A stretch of DNA of 64,000 nt, from assembly GCA_023846275.1 (NCBI GenBank), contig JAIUJO010000145.1, forward strand, positions 703,001-767,000. The letters run 5' to 3'. Both the position numbers and the translations under genes were made by a program. A model generated the notes under the pieces. That model did not search any database, had not been told where the DNA came from, and worked only from the letters and a program-made list of their open reading frames with translations. Below, one piece after another: positions 37,301-51,300 of the stretch (positions within the stretch are counted from its first letter, which is position 1; each line of letters starts with the position of its first letter). The DNA is from Vanilla planifolia. Lineage: Eukaryota; Streptophyta; Magnoliopsida; Asparagales; Orchidaceae.

Positions 37301-39270
37301 ACAAATCATTATTTATTGTTTTCACATGCAAAAATTCAATGCTAAGCATGATCATAAAAAAAACATATTGGTAAAATTAACTTAATATTTCTTTACATAG
37401 GACCTACCCAATTGAAAGTCTCTATTCTTATAATTACACATGACTTCTTTCACTTAGAAATTCAAATCTAAGAATTACATTGAGTGCACAACTGACTTAT
37501 AACGTCAAGATTACTGTTACAATGCTACCGATCCTAAACCTAATTTCTTTTTTAATGTAAACCAAAACATCTTACATCAACCCTTTTCTTCCTTATCAAT
37601 CAAAATCTTCCAACCTAGAATTTTTATTGTCTGCAACAAACATGAAATAGAGCCATGACGTTTTCCTCTGGTAATAAAGTCTTTTTGTAGCAAATCACGT
37701 ATTATTGTTCAACAAAAGTAGAAGAAAATTATTATTTTGCCTTAAAAGCACAACACAATTTAAAAACATTTCATATATAAACATGGATAGTAGTTTTTTA
37801 CCTTTGAAAAGTTGGATTGTTGATTGCATCAAACACATTTACTCAAATTTCATTTTGCTACAAATAACCATAATAGGGTACTTTTCACAAAGGTGGCCAC
37901 TCATGCATGAGTTACTAGTGCTTCTCCATGAAAATGGGTTGACGAGGTTTAGATTTTGCATGTCTCAATGCTTCACAATTTCCCTATTCTGCTAATTCGA
38001 CAAATATGTTCAGATATATGACATTGTATTGCAAACTAAATTATATTAGCGTGGTTTTGATTAATCTCTTAACAATATAACCAATAGTGTTTCTATCCAG
38101 CATGACTCATCCTTAAATAAGGGTAACAAGTAATTGTATTTTCTTTGATATTGTGTTGGTAATGTTCACTATTTGTGCTCATCATAACTAGACAAACTAC
38201 CTGCCTATGGATTAGATAAATATTTTTATATACAACCTATTTGGCAAGATCACAAAGATATGCCTGAATACTGAAATTCAATAATCTCTTACAACCTACA
38301 AACTAGGTAAGTGAAGCTGGCCAAGCAAAGTAGTATGTGATACACAAATTACAAATCTTTATTTGCAAACCATCACAATACATTATGTACATGTTAACAT
38401 ATGATCTAATCTCCATATCTAGATGGCATTCCATGCACTAGCATTGGATTGTAATTTTTAATATAATAATATCCATTGGATTAAGAAAAAGAATTATCAT
38501 TTCCATTGATCATGCATGATTTCATGTTGGCTAAAAAATCATCACGTTTAGATGTTATTCATGGAGTCATAAATTCATCTCATTTATTTTTAAAGCTAGC
38601 ATTTTATGTGGAAAAATAATAACAATAATTGTTTTTGATAATAATAAAAATCTAGTGTCATGCATGCCATAACAAAATAAGAAATTTTGATGTGGAAAGT
38701 ATTTTTTTTAGTCACATAGTGATAAGGTTCATTCCGCCTCTAAAAATTTGTTGTGCTTTAATGGTCATGTCTTCTTTTTTAGTTTAGGCAGTTAGGTTTC
38801 CTCTCTACTTTATTGGTCTTGGAAATGATTACCTTCTGTAGTTCCTAATGGTTGGTGCTCATTATTTGTCTCCCTTATAACGAGAGTTTCCCCGTAATTT
38901 CCTTTTTTTCTATTCATTCACATCTCTTATAGGAAAAGTATCACATGTGTCATTAATATGGTCGATTACAATAACTTACTTTGTTTAAGGCACTACTGGG
39001 TGTAATGGCTAGGGTTTTGGGCACATTCAAATTGACATACTAATTGTCATCTTTGAAAATGAATTTAAACTTTAACTCCTCATTCTCGAAACATTCCCTT
39101 AATTTCCTAAAATTTAAGGAATTCATGGTAGGTGGGATTATGACTCATGGTTCAAATAGATTAAAAGAATTTAATTGGTATCCTAGCTATGGAAAAATTA
39201 TATTGGAAAAATTATATTCTAACCATTCTATATCATTCAATCGTACCTAACTTCATAACTTTTTTAAACC
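34343..39270. other. Unassigned low-copy-looking DNA
   Basis: About 4.9 kb of moderately AT-rich sequence continuing the DNA that flanks the Del/Tekay insertion on the left. Neither satellite was seen in it, and no reverse transcriptase, integrase, transposase, tRNA or host protein motif was recognised. The longest frames (for example 37162-37374 and 37705-37995) lack recognisable domains and are likely chance. It is probably decayed mobile-element DNA, but I cannot show that. Confidence 0.4.
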
Positions 39271-39949
39271 TCATTGAAAATTACAATGAGTTACACAAAT
39301 CAATAAACATTAATTATAACAACTTATTTTTTTTAAAATCAAGTAAACATTTATTGAAGGTGAAATTACTTAATTTGAAAAAAGATAAAATAACTAAGTC
39401 AAAGAAAGGTAGAGCTCAAATAAGAGGATACTTATAATTACATAGTTATTTAGTCCCATCAAAAAGAAAAACATGAACAAATGTCAAAAGGATTACATTA
39501 AAGTTGCGTCCTATGACACAAAGAAGACCATGTGTAACATTGTTCATCATCAAATTAGATGTCAATCAAAATTCCTCATCAAAAATACGAAAATAAAAAT
39601 TTAATTAAATGTGCACATTGAGTCTTGTTATGTGAAAAAATTTCATCTCCATTGGATGTCATTTTGAATTACATTAATTTACCAATGTAGGTAAATATAA
39701 AAAATTATACATTATTGTTTTAATATTAAGTACATATAAATGATAAATTTCAAATAAGATAGTGTTAAGCAAGCTAACGTAACCAAAGAAAGCAATGTAA
39801 ATGTCACAAGAGAGTAGTACATTAGTTTCAAAGTAATATAATATAATAAAATGAGAAGTTCGAAAGAATGTGAATTATTATATAAGAATATTATCTTTCA
39901 TGATACCAAGGAGATTAACTGTAGTATCATAGATCACCATGTTAGATAG

Positions 39950-42900
39950 AATATTTTTTCTTTTAAAATTTTCCAAACTCTTGGGAAATAAAAAATTTAA
40001 AATTATAGAAAAATAAATATTTTTTTCAATTAAACAACATTTGAAACTATAGTGCAGCACCATATTAAATAATAAATAAAATAAAAAATTATGAATTAAA
40101 TATTATGTAATAAATATAAAAAATGAAATGAGATAAATTGAAGAAATGTAATTTATTTAATTCAATGTGATGCAAGGGTCACACAAGTGGAGAACAAGAG
40201 GTTCAAATTAATATAACCAAATCAAAAAATAATTCGATGAAATGAGTGGAATTTTTAGAAAGTACTTTCCAAGCTACTGAGATTATCAATTATAACATCA
40301 TCGATTGTCAAAATGAGGAAGAAAATTAAAATGCCCAATAAAGCATTGCTAAATCAAAGAAAATAGAATATTAAAAGGTAATGTAAAGAATAATTAATTT
40401 GATTGAACTAGTCAACACTATATCAATGATGTTTATTTCTCATGGTTAGACCTCGTCCAAAACACAATGAATTACCAAAATAAAGAAGTATAAACAGTAA
40501 CAAATTATTTTTCAACAAAAAGTAAATAAATAAGAAACCTAAATTAGGAAAACTTAAAGGACATAGTATAACCAAGGAAATTCAAAAGTGATGTGAGATT
40601 AGATTTAGGGTTACATAATAGACTTAAAACATACAATGAAAACCTTGAATTAATCAAATAATTTGTTTGACAATGTTGCCTTCCATGTTAATAAGAAGAT
40701 CTCGTATAACATCATTAATTATTAAATATGGTATCTATCAAATATCTTGTAAAACGTGCAAAAACTATAAAAAATCAATTATTTTAAAATAAAAAAATAA
40801 AATTTTCTTGATAGAGTTTGTAAATATGAGGCTAATCATGCTTTCTTTGACTCAATTTGACATTATTTGCAATCATAACGAATTACCAATGTAAAGTAAT
40901 AATAAATTGATATATTTAAATTAATGAAAAACAAGTTGAGGATTAAATGAGATAATATCAAACAATTTCAAATAACGAAATTGAAAACTTATAAAGGCCA
41001 CATGAAATATGATTTCGAGTTAAAAACTAACAATAAAGAAAAAACATTAAATAAATAAGGTAAATTGCATAGGAAAGTTGAATTAAGAGTTACTAAAGTG
41101 ATTGAGCATAACATCCTTGATAATAAAGGAAAAAACGTTGAAAATAAAAATATTTTAAAAATGTAGCAATTAAATATTTTATTTGTTAGAGATAATCATT
41201 ATGAGTCATAAAACATTTTCTCATCTTGATGGCCTTAGCTGTGAATTACTATGAATTACAAAAATAAGTAAGCATATATAATAATACATTTCTATTTTAA
41301 CATTACGAAAATATATATTAAACATAAAATAAGATAAATTGAAATAATGTAAAAGTATGAAATTAAAAAAAAATAGATATTTAATTCAATTGGGCAATAT
41401 TTGGAACTATGGTGGAGCAAAATACTAGCTAATAAATTTAAAAATTTGTAATTAAATGTTATGTAAACAAATATAAAAGTTGAAATGAGATAAATAGAAG
41501 ATATGTAATTTATTTAAATCTATGTGATGTTAAAGGTCACACAGTTGGAGAACAGAAGTTTAAAATAATATAACCAAATCAAACTAAAACTTTTGACGAA
41601 ATTGGAGAAACTTTTGAGAAAAAGTACTTTCTAATTTATTTGGAAGATCAGTTGCAACATCATCGATTATCAAATTAAGGAAGAGAATAAAATGCCCTAT
41701 AATGCATTCATAAATCAAAGAAACTAAAATATCTAAAGAAGTGAAAAGAATTCTTAATTGGATAAACTCATCAAGGCTATTTCTCAACATTTATATCTCA
41801 TGGTTAGACCTCATAGAAATTATTATGAATTACCAAAACAAATAAGAAAAATAATAATAAATTATTTTTTTAAACAATAAGAAAACAATTATTTAAGCTA
41901 AAATGGGAGAAACTAATTGACAAAATATAATTAACGACACTTAAAAGTGGCATGAGATTAGATTTAGGGATATATAATTGTCTTACAAAATAAAAACAAA
42001 AACTTTGAATTAATGAGAGAATTTGTAATGGAATGTCACACCATCCCTGTCACTAATGAGATCTAGTATAACAACATTGATCATCAAATAGGGGTATGTA
42101 TCAAAATATCTCATTAAGCTTGCAAAATGATAGAAAAATAAATTATTTAAAAATAACTAAATGTTTACATGGATTTAGCTAGTTGATACTAGGCCAACAA
42201 TGCTTCCTCAAACTCTATTAGACCTTGTTTGTAATTATAATGAATTACCAATTTACATATGCAAAAATAATAATAAATTAATATGTTAATATTAAATAAA
42301 CACATGTTGAGGGTTAAATAAGATAATCTAAAACCATTTAAGATAATGAAATTGAAATCATATAAATGCCACACGAATGTTGATTTAGAGTTACAAACTA
42401 ATATTACCAAATAAAAGGCAAAAAGTTAAATAAGTAAGATAAATTCTTTGGGAAATTTGAATTCCATGACAATAAAATGATTTAGCATAACATCCTCAAC
42501 TATAAAGGCAAAAACATTAGAAAACAAAATATTTTTAAAAAAGTTGCAAATAAATATTTAATTTGTTACAGGTAGTCATGATCAGCCTAACAATGTTTGC
42601 ATCATCATTATGGTCGAAGTTGTTAATTATTATTAATTACCAAGATAAGAATGTGTTTGTAACAATATATTACTATTTTAACATTAAGAGAAATATATTA
42701 AACCTAAAACTAGATAAATGGAAGCAATGAAAGAGTTAGAAAATCTAGAAAAATAAATAATTATTTAAATTAGACAACATTTTCAACTTTAGTGGAGCAC
42801 AATTCTTAATAATAAACAATAATAATAAATTTCCATGTACAAATTACGTAAATAAATGCAAACATTGAAATGAGATAAATACAAGAAATGTAATGTTTTT

Positions 42901-45900
42901 TAAATCAATGTAATGTAAAGGTCACAGAAATGGAGGACAAGAGCTTAAAAGTAATATAACCAAATAAAAGAAAACATTTTAACAAAATGAGAGAAAATTT
43001 TTAGAAAAAGCGCTTTGTAGGCTATTTAGAAGATCAATTGAAACATCATCAATTATCAAACAATGGAAGAAATTAAAATTCCCTATAATGCATTTCTAAA
43101 TAAAAGAAACGAAAATATCAAAAAAAAATTGAAAAGAATACTTAGTTTGTTAGAACTCATTAAGATGATTTCAATAATTTTTATTTGTCATGGTTGGACC
43201 TCATTAAAAATATTATGAATTTCCAAAGTAAATAAGTATAAATAATATTTTTTTTAATGATAAGTAAATAAATATTAAATCTAAAATAAGAAAAAATAAT
43301 ATACAAAATAGAATTAAAGATTTTTAAAAGTGACATAAGATTAGATTTAGAGTTACATATCAACCGTACAAAATAAAAAAAAAAACTTTAAATTAATGAA
43401 ATACTTTGCTAGAGAATGTTGCCTTCTATGTTACTAAATAGATCTAGTATGACATCATTATTCATCAACTAGCATATGTATCAAAATATCCCCTAAAACA
43501 TGTGAAAATTATAAAAAATTAACGTTTAATTGGAAACATCTCGCCAATACTATGCCAATGATGCTTCCTTTGACTTGTTTACACCTTATTTGCAATTGTA
43601 ATGAATTTACATTGTTCTTAGGAAAAAGTAATGATAAAGTATTCTATTAAAATTAATTAAACACATGTTGAGGATGAAACATGATAATTTCAAACAATTT
43701 AAGCTAACAAATTTAAAATCTAATAAGCCCACATGAAAGATGATTTAGAGTTACAAATTAATATTATAAAATCAAAGAGAAAAAATTAAATATGATATGT
43801 TATATAAGAAAGCTGAATTCAATGATACTAAAATGATTTAGGATAACATCCTTGATCATAAAGGAAAAAATATAGAAAATATTATATTTTAAAATATGTA
43901 GAAAATAATTGCTTAATTTGTTAGAGCTAGACATGATGAGTCAAATAATGTTTACAACATCCTGATGGACCTCGTTTTCAATTACTATGAATTACAAAAA
44001 TAATTAATCATATGGATTAATATATTATTATTTTAATGTTAGGCAAATGCAAATTAAACCTAAATCTACATAAATTGAAGAAACGTAAAAGTATGGAATT
44101 ATTGACAAATAAATATTTCTTTCAATTGGACAACATTTAGAAATCTAGCAGAGTACAACACTAAAAAATAAATAATAATAATAAATGATTAATTAAATAT
44201 AATGTAAATAAATATAAAAATTTAAATGAGATAAATAGATAAAACATAATTTATTTAAATAATTTATGATGTAAAGGTCACACAAGTGGAGAATAAAGGC
44301 TTAAAAGTAATATAACCAAATCAAAGTAAAAATTTTGATGAAATAAGAGAAACTTTTTAGAAAAAGTACTCTCCAAGCTATTCCAAAAATAAATCACAAC
44401 ATCATAAATAATCAAAATTAGGAAGAAATTAAAATGTCCCATAAAGCATTCCTAATTTAAAAAAATGAAAAGGATACTTAATTAGATAGAACTCATCAAG
44501 ATGATTTTAATGATGTTTATTTCTCATGGTAAGACCACATGAAAAAAATACCAAGAATTACAGAAGTAAATAAATATAAGTAATCATAAATTACTTTTTA
44601 CAATAAGTAAATAAATATTAAAGCTTAAATGAGAAAAATTAAAGGAAAACATATAACTAAAGGCATTTAAGAGTGACATGTGATTAGATTTATAGTTACA
44701 TAATAGTCTCACACAAAAAAAATGAAAACATTGAATTATTGAAATAATTGGTTAGTGAATGTTACTTTCTATGTTGCTAAAGAGATCTAGTATGTAATAA
44801 GTGACTTGCAATTAGACTTAGTTTCATAACAGCTTTACAAACAAAAGTGAAAACTTTGAATTAATGCGACAATTCGTAAGAGAATGTTGCATTCTATGTT
44901 ATTAAGTACATGTAGTAGAACATCATTAATCGTCAAATAGAGTATGTCTCAAAATATCTCATAAAGCATGCAAAAATTATAGAATATAAATTAATTAGAA
45001 AATGAAAAAATAAATGTTTACTTTGATTTAGCTAGATAATACTAGGCCAATAATGCTTCCTTTGACTAGATTACACCTTTTTGCAAGTATAATAAATTAC
45101 CAATGTACATAAGGAAAAGTAATAAAAAATTATTTCTTTAAAATTAATTAAACACAAGTTGATGATTAAAAGAGATAAATTCCAAATATTTTAAATAAGG
45201 AAATTGAAAACTTTTAATGGCCACATGAAATATGATTTAGAATAACAAACTAATAATACATAAATAAAGAAAAAAAATTAAATAAACAAGATAAATTGTT
45301 TGAGAAAGTTGAATTTCGTGATACTACATTGATTAAGCGTAACATCCTCAATCATAAAGCAAAATACATTGGAAAATAAAATTATTTTAAAAAATGTAGC
45401 AAAAAAATATTTAATTTCTTTAAGGTAGTCATGATGAGGCAAACAACGTTTACATAATCATGATTGACCAAGTTGTGAATTTATTTAAATTATCAAAACA
45501 AGTAAGCATTTGTAGAAATACATTATTATTTTAATATAAAGCAAATATATATTAAACCTAAAACAAGATAAATTGATGCAATATAAAGGTATGAAGCTAT
45601 AGAAAAATAAATATTACTTGGAATTGGAAACATTTGGAACTATAGAACAGCGTAATATTAATAATAAAAGAATATTAATTAAATATTATGTAAATTAGTA
45701 AAAAAGATTAAATGAGATAAAGACAAGAAATGAAATTTAGTTAAATCAATGTCACTTAAAGGTCACACAAGTGGAGAAGAAGAGTTTAAAAGTAATATAA
45801 CAAAATCAATGCAAAAAGTTTTACAAATTGAGAGAAAAGTTTTTAAAAAAGTGCTTTCCAAGCTATTTAGTAGATCAATTGAAACATCATCAATTATCAA

Positions 45901-48300
45901 AATAATGAAGAAAATGGAATGCCCCATAAAATATTAAAAAAATGATGAAAAAAATTCTAAATTAGATAGAACTAACAAAGACGATTTCAATGACATTAAC
46001 TTCTCAATGTATGGTCCTTTTCAAAATATTATAAATTACGAAAGTAAATAAGTATAAATAATAATAATAAAATATTTTTTAACAATAAGTAAATATATAT
46101 TAAAGTAGAAATGATAAAAATTAAAGGGCTTAATATAATTATAGACATTTAAAAGTGACTTGAGATACCATTTAGAGTTACATAATAGTCTTACAAAATA
46201 AAATGATAACTTTTAATTAATGAGATAGCTTATGAGAGAATGTTGCCTTCCATGTTACTAAGGAGATATAATATGACATCTTTAATAGTCAAATATGGTA
46301 TTTATAAAAATGTCTCATAAATCAAGCATAATTAGGGAAAATAAATTATTTAAAAATAAAAATATAAATGCTTACTTTAATAGAGCTTGTCCATAGTAAG
46401 CCAATGATGCTTCCATTTGGTCGATTAGACCTTATTTGTAATTACAATGAATTAACAATGTACAAAGCAAAAAGTAATAGTAAATTCTTATATTAAAAAT
46501 TAATTAAAGACATGTTGAGGATTGAAGGAGTTAATCTCAAACAATTTAAAAGAAACAAATTGAAAACCTCTAAAGGCAACATGAAAGATTATTTAGAGTT
46601 AGAAAATAATATCATGAAATCAAAGACAAATAGTCAAAATAAATAAGATAAATTGCATGGGAAACTTCAATTCAATGATACTAAAATGTTTGAGCATAAC
46701 ATCCTTGATCTTAAAGACAACTCTTTTAGGAAAAAGCATATTTCAAAAAAATGTAGCAAATAAATTTTTAATTTGTGAGAGCTAGTCATGATGAGCCAAG
46801 CAACGTTTACAACATCTTGATGGAATTAGTTTTGAATTAATATGAATTGTCAAAATAAGTAAGCATATGTAATAATAGATTACTATTTTAATATTAATCA
46901 AATTTTTGTTGAACAAAAAACAAAAAAAATTGAAGCAATGTAAAAGTATGATATTATAGATAAATAAATATTCATTACAATTGGATAGTATTGGAAACTA
47001 TAACATAACACAATACTAAATAAATAATAATAATAATAAATTATCAATTAAATCTTAAATAAATATATATAAAAGTTGAAATGAGATAAATAGAGGAAAT
47101 TTAATTTATTTAAATCAATGTGATGTAAAGGTAACACAGGTGGAGAACAAGAGTTTAAAAGTAATTTAACCAACTCAAAATAATAATTTTGATGAAATAG
47201 GAGAAAATTTTTAGATAAAGTACTTTTCGAGCTATAAAAAAGATCAATTGCAACATCATTGATTATCCAAATAAGGAAGAAATAAAAATTCCCCATAAAG
47301 CTTTCATAAATCTAAGAAACTAGAATATTAAAAAAATAGTGAAAAAATACTTAATTGGATAGTGCTCATTAAGACGATTTCAATACTTTGAATTACCAAA
47401 GTAAATTAGTATAAATAAAAACAAATTCAACAATAGTAAATAAAAATTGAAGTTCAAATGTGAAAAATTAGAGGACAAAATAAACTTAAAGACGCCTAAA
47501 GGTGATTTGAGATTCGATTTAGAGTTACATAAAAGTCTAACAAAATAAAACAAAATGTTTGAATTAATGAGATACATTTTAAGAGAATTTTGCCTTCCAC
47601 GTTACTAAGGTGATATAGTATAACATCATTAATTGTCAAATATGGTATGTGTCACAATATCTATTAAAGCATGCAAAAATTATGGAAAATAAATTGCTTA
47701 AAAAAATATTTACTTTGATAAAGCTAGTCAGTAATAGGCTAATGATGATTCCTTTGACTCGATTAGACATTGTTTGCAATTATAATGAATTGCAAATGTA
47801 CATAGGCCAAAGTAATAATAAATTGTTATACTAAAATTAATTAACGCATGTTGTGGATTACATGAGATAATTTCAAAATATTTGAAATAACCAAATTGAA
47901 AACCTATAAAGGCCACATGAATGATGATTTGGAGTTACAAACTAATATTGCCAAATCAAATCTAGAAACATTAAACAAATATGATCAATTGTATGGAAAA
48001 GTTGAATTCGATGACACAAAAAATTTCGAGCATAATATTCTTGATTGTAAAGGCAAAGCCCTTAAAAAATAAAATATTTTAAAAAATTTAGCAAATAAAT
48101 ATTCAATTTGTTAGAGGTAGTCTTGATGAGTCAAACAATGTTTGCATCATCTTGATGGATGTAGTTGTGAAATACAAAGAATTTAAAAAATAAGTAAGCA
48201 TATGAAATAATACATTACTATTTTTAATATTAAGAAAATATATATTATACCTAAACTAGATAAGTTGAGGCAATGTAAAGTGTGAAATTAAAGAAATATA
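39950..48300 (+). repeat. Higher-order repeat 1: trimer of about 1.36 kb, six copies
   Basis: Three monomer types (A, B, C) alternate. Type A carries GGTCACACAAGTGG or a variant at 40177, 41535, 42920, 44276, 45761 and 47130, giving steps of 1358, 1385, 1356, 1485 and 1369 bp. Type B carries GAGATCTAGTATAACATCA-like text near 40705, 42058, 43438, 44920, 46263 and 47610. Type C carries AGCATAACATCCTTGATCAT-like text near 41105, 42481, 43850, 45330, 46690 and 48008. Type A monomers are about 125 bp longer because of an extra segment (ACAACATTTGGAACTATAG and following). Confidence 0.85.
44670..44935 (+). repeat. Local duplication of about 120-130 bp inside one trimer
   Basis: The segment from GACATGTGATTAGATTTA through a CTATGTTGCTAAAGAGATCTAG-type stretch (about 44670-44790) is repeated as GACTTGCAATTAGACTTAG onward (about 44803-44925). 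It accounts for the one trimer that is 1485 bp rather than about 1365 bp. Confidence 0.75.
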
Positions 48301-51300
48301 AGGATCATAATAGAGAAAATTTAGACTTTCTTTCAAAGATATTAATAATACAATGCATAACATCTTAGGAGCCCAACTGAAGTGAGAAATATTCAAATTA
48401 TAAAAATAAATATTTAATGGCATATATATTTTTAAGGTGAGTCAAGTTATTCTTTCATCATCATCATCAAACATGATTTGAATTTTCTATGAGTTATCAA
48501 AGTAAATATGCATAAATAATATGATATTATATTTTCAATGTCAAGTGAGTATTTATAAAAGCTATAATGTGATAAATTAAAAATTTATAGCATAATGAAA
48601 TTTTATTGATGTATTAGTTACAAGAGAGGACTATTCGAGTTACATAACAATATAATTAAATCAAGGTGAGAAAATTGAAGAAATGATATAAACAATATTG
48701 TAAACTTGCATTCCAATGTACAAAGGAAGTCAATCATAACACTCTTCATCCTCAAATCTAGTATAGATCAAAATATCTCATAAAGCCTTCTAAAATTTTA
48801 GAAAATAATCCATTTAAATATATTAAAAATAATAATTAATATTATAAAGCTCATTCGGTTATTGAAAGGATATTAGTTTCTTGTCAATAAGAACTTGTTT
48901 GAAATTTCAATGAATTATAATGTAAATAAGCATAAATAATAGGATAGAGCTCATTTAGATGAGCTTAATAATGTTTGCTTCATCTAATTTAGACTACATT
49001 TGGAATTATAACAAATTAAAAAAATAAATTGGAATAAAAAATAATAAATTACTTTTTTTAACATTAAGTAAATATATATATTAGTGCTAGAATGAGAAAT
49101 ATTAAAGCTTTGTAATCTAGAAAAATAAAATTGACACAAAGATCACATGAGGAGAGACTTGGGATTTCATAATACAAATAAAAAATCAAAGAGAAGCATT
49201 TCAAGAGATGAGATTTGTTATATGACAAACATGCATTCTAAAGTACTAAACAGATTATGCGAGACATTCTCAATCGTCATATGTGGTATAAGTAAAAATG
49301 TCTTAAAATGCTTGTGAAAACAAAAGAATGTTAAATATATATAATAAGGAAAAATGAATATGTTGTTTGATAAAGCTCTTTGAGACGTATCCAATGGCAT
49401 CTATTTCATTTTGTTCGATACTCATTTGGACAAATTATTATTTCAATATGAAGTGAAACTATATTAAATTTAAAATAACATAAATTTATGTAATATAATA
49501 TCACTAAATCATGGAAATATAGTTCTCACATGATATGAGAATTTGATATTCATATTAGCACAACAAAATCAAAGCAATGATGAAAAACATAAATTATTTA
49601 GGAAAATTATAGTCCTAGACACTAAGGTGATCAAGCATGACATTCTTGACTGTCAAATGAGGTCTAAATTAAAATGCCTTATAGAGAGCGTCATTACCCT
49701 AGAATATGAAATATTTAAAAATAAAAAAATTAATATCTATTTGGTAGAACTCAATGAGATGAATCCAATAATATTTTTTCATCTCGATGAAAACTTGTGC
49801 AAAATTACTAATAATTAACCAAGGAAAATCAACATCACAAACAATATTTTGCTATTTTAATATTAAGTAAATCTATGTTAATCATAAAAAAAATAGAAAT
49901 TAAAGAAACATTATTTTACCAAATCAAGACAACATCTAGACGTACATGATAACAAAATGAAATCAAAGTAAAACCTTTAAAGAAAATAGATTAGTTGCAC
50001 ACAAAAGTTATGTTCCAAAGTACTAAGAAGTTTAAAGGTAAAATAATATTCATCAAACAAATTAAAATTAAAAAAGCTTCATGAAGCATGTCAAACCTTA
50101 GAATATGTAATATATAGAAATATATATAATAAATATGTAATTGTGTTATTACTTGTTGAAGGTCCAACAATGTTTGCTTTATGATGATTGGAACAAGATT
50201 AAATTTTGCATGAATTAACAAGATTAAATTTTGTATGAATTAAAAAGATAAATAATCATAAATAACAAATGTTTACTGTATTAAATTAATTAAATAGATA
50301 CTAAAGCTAAAATGAGAAAACCTAAAGTAATGTAATATGACCAAATCAAGGTGATATAAAAATTACATGAGTGCAAATTTAGTTGTTCATAGTAATATAA
50401 CTAAATTAAAGAAAAACTTTGAAGAAATAAGGAACATTGTATTAGAAAGTTACATTCTAAGATATTGAAGAGATTGAGTGTAGCGTTCTCGAACATGAAA
50501 TCATGTACAAATTGAAGTGCCTTGTATAACATTGCAAAATACTAAAAAATGAGTCTAATAATAATTGTTTTCTATCAATCAATGTCAATTTGAAATTAAT
50601 TGGAATTAGTGAAGTAAAGAAGTCTAATAATAATTAATTATTATTCTATCATTAAGTAAATATATGTTGATGTTCAAATAGTATAAATTGAAGCAATGTT
50701 ACACAAGCATACAAAAGCCATTTAAAGGTCACAAAAAATGAATTAGATTTAACGTAGTACTATTGAAAATTAAAAGTAAACCATTTTAAAAAATGGGCAA
50801 AGTTGTACTATAAAGTTACCTTCAAATATATTATGGAGATCAAGTCTAACTTCCTCAATCACCAATTCTAATAGGAATAAAACTGTCTCATAATTGTGCA
50901 AAATTCTAAAAAAGAAACTATTTTGTAAAAAATTAAAAAATGAATATTTAGCTAACTCACTAATATGGCACCATCAGAATATGTTTCAACTTAGTAAAAT
51001 AGGTATTCAAATAATATGAACTAAAACAATTAATTATTAATTAATATTAAGTATATTTATAGTAATGTTGAAATGAGATAAATTAAAACAATGAAATATA
51101 ATAAAATCAAAGCAAGAAAGAGGTTATACTAGAAGGGAGATTATTACAGTAAAATTTCAAAGACAAAAATTTAAGTTGACTTTTTAAATTGTATGAAATA
51201 TTTATATTTTGACGATATTAAGTAGTTCAAAATTACAGCTTCGATCAACAAATAGAGTAGGAATTGAAATAGTTGTTAAAGAAAGCTAGACAATAAAAAT

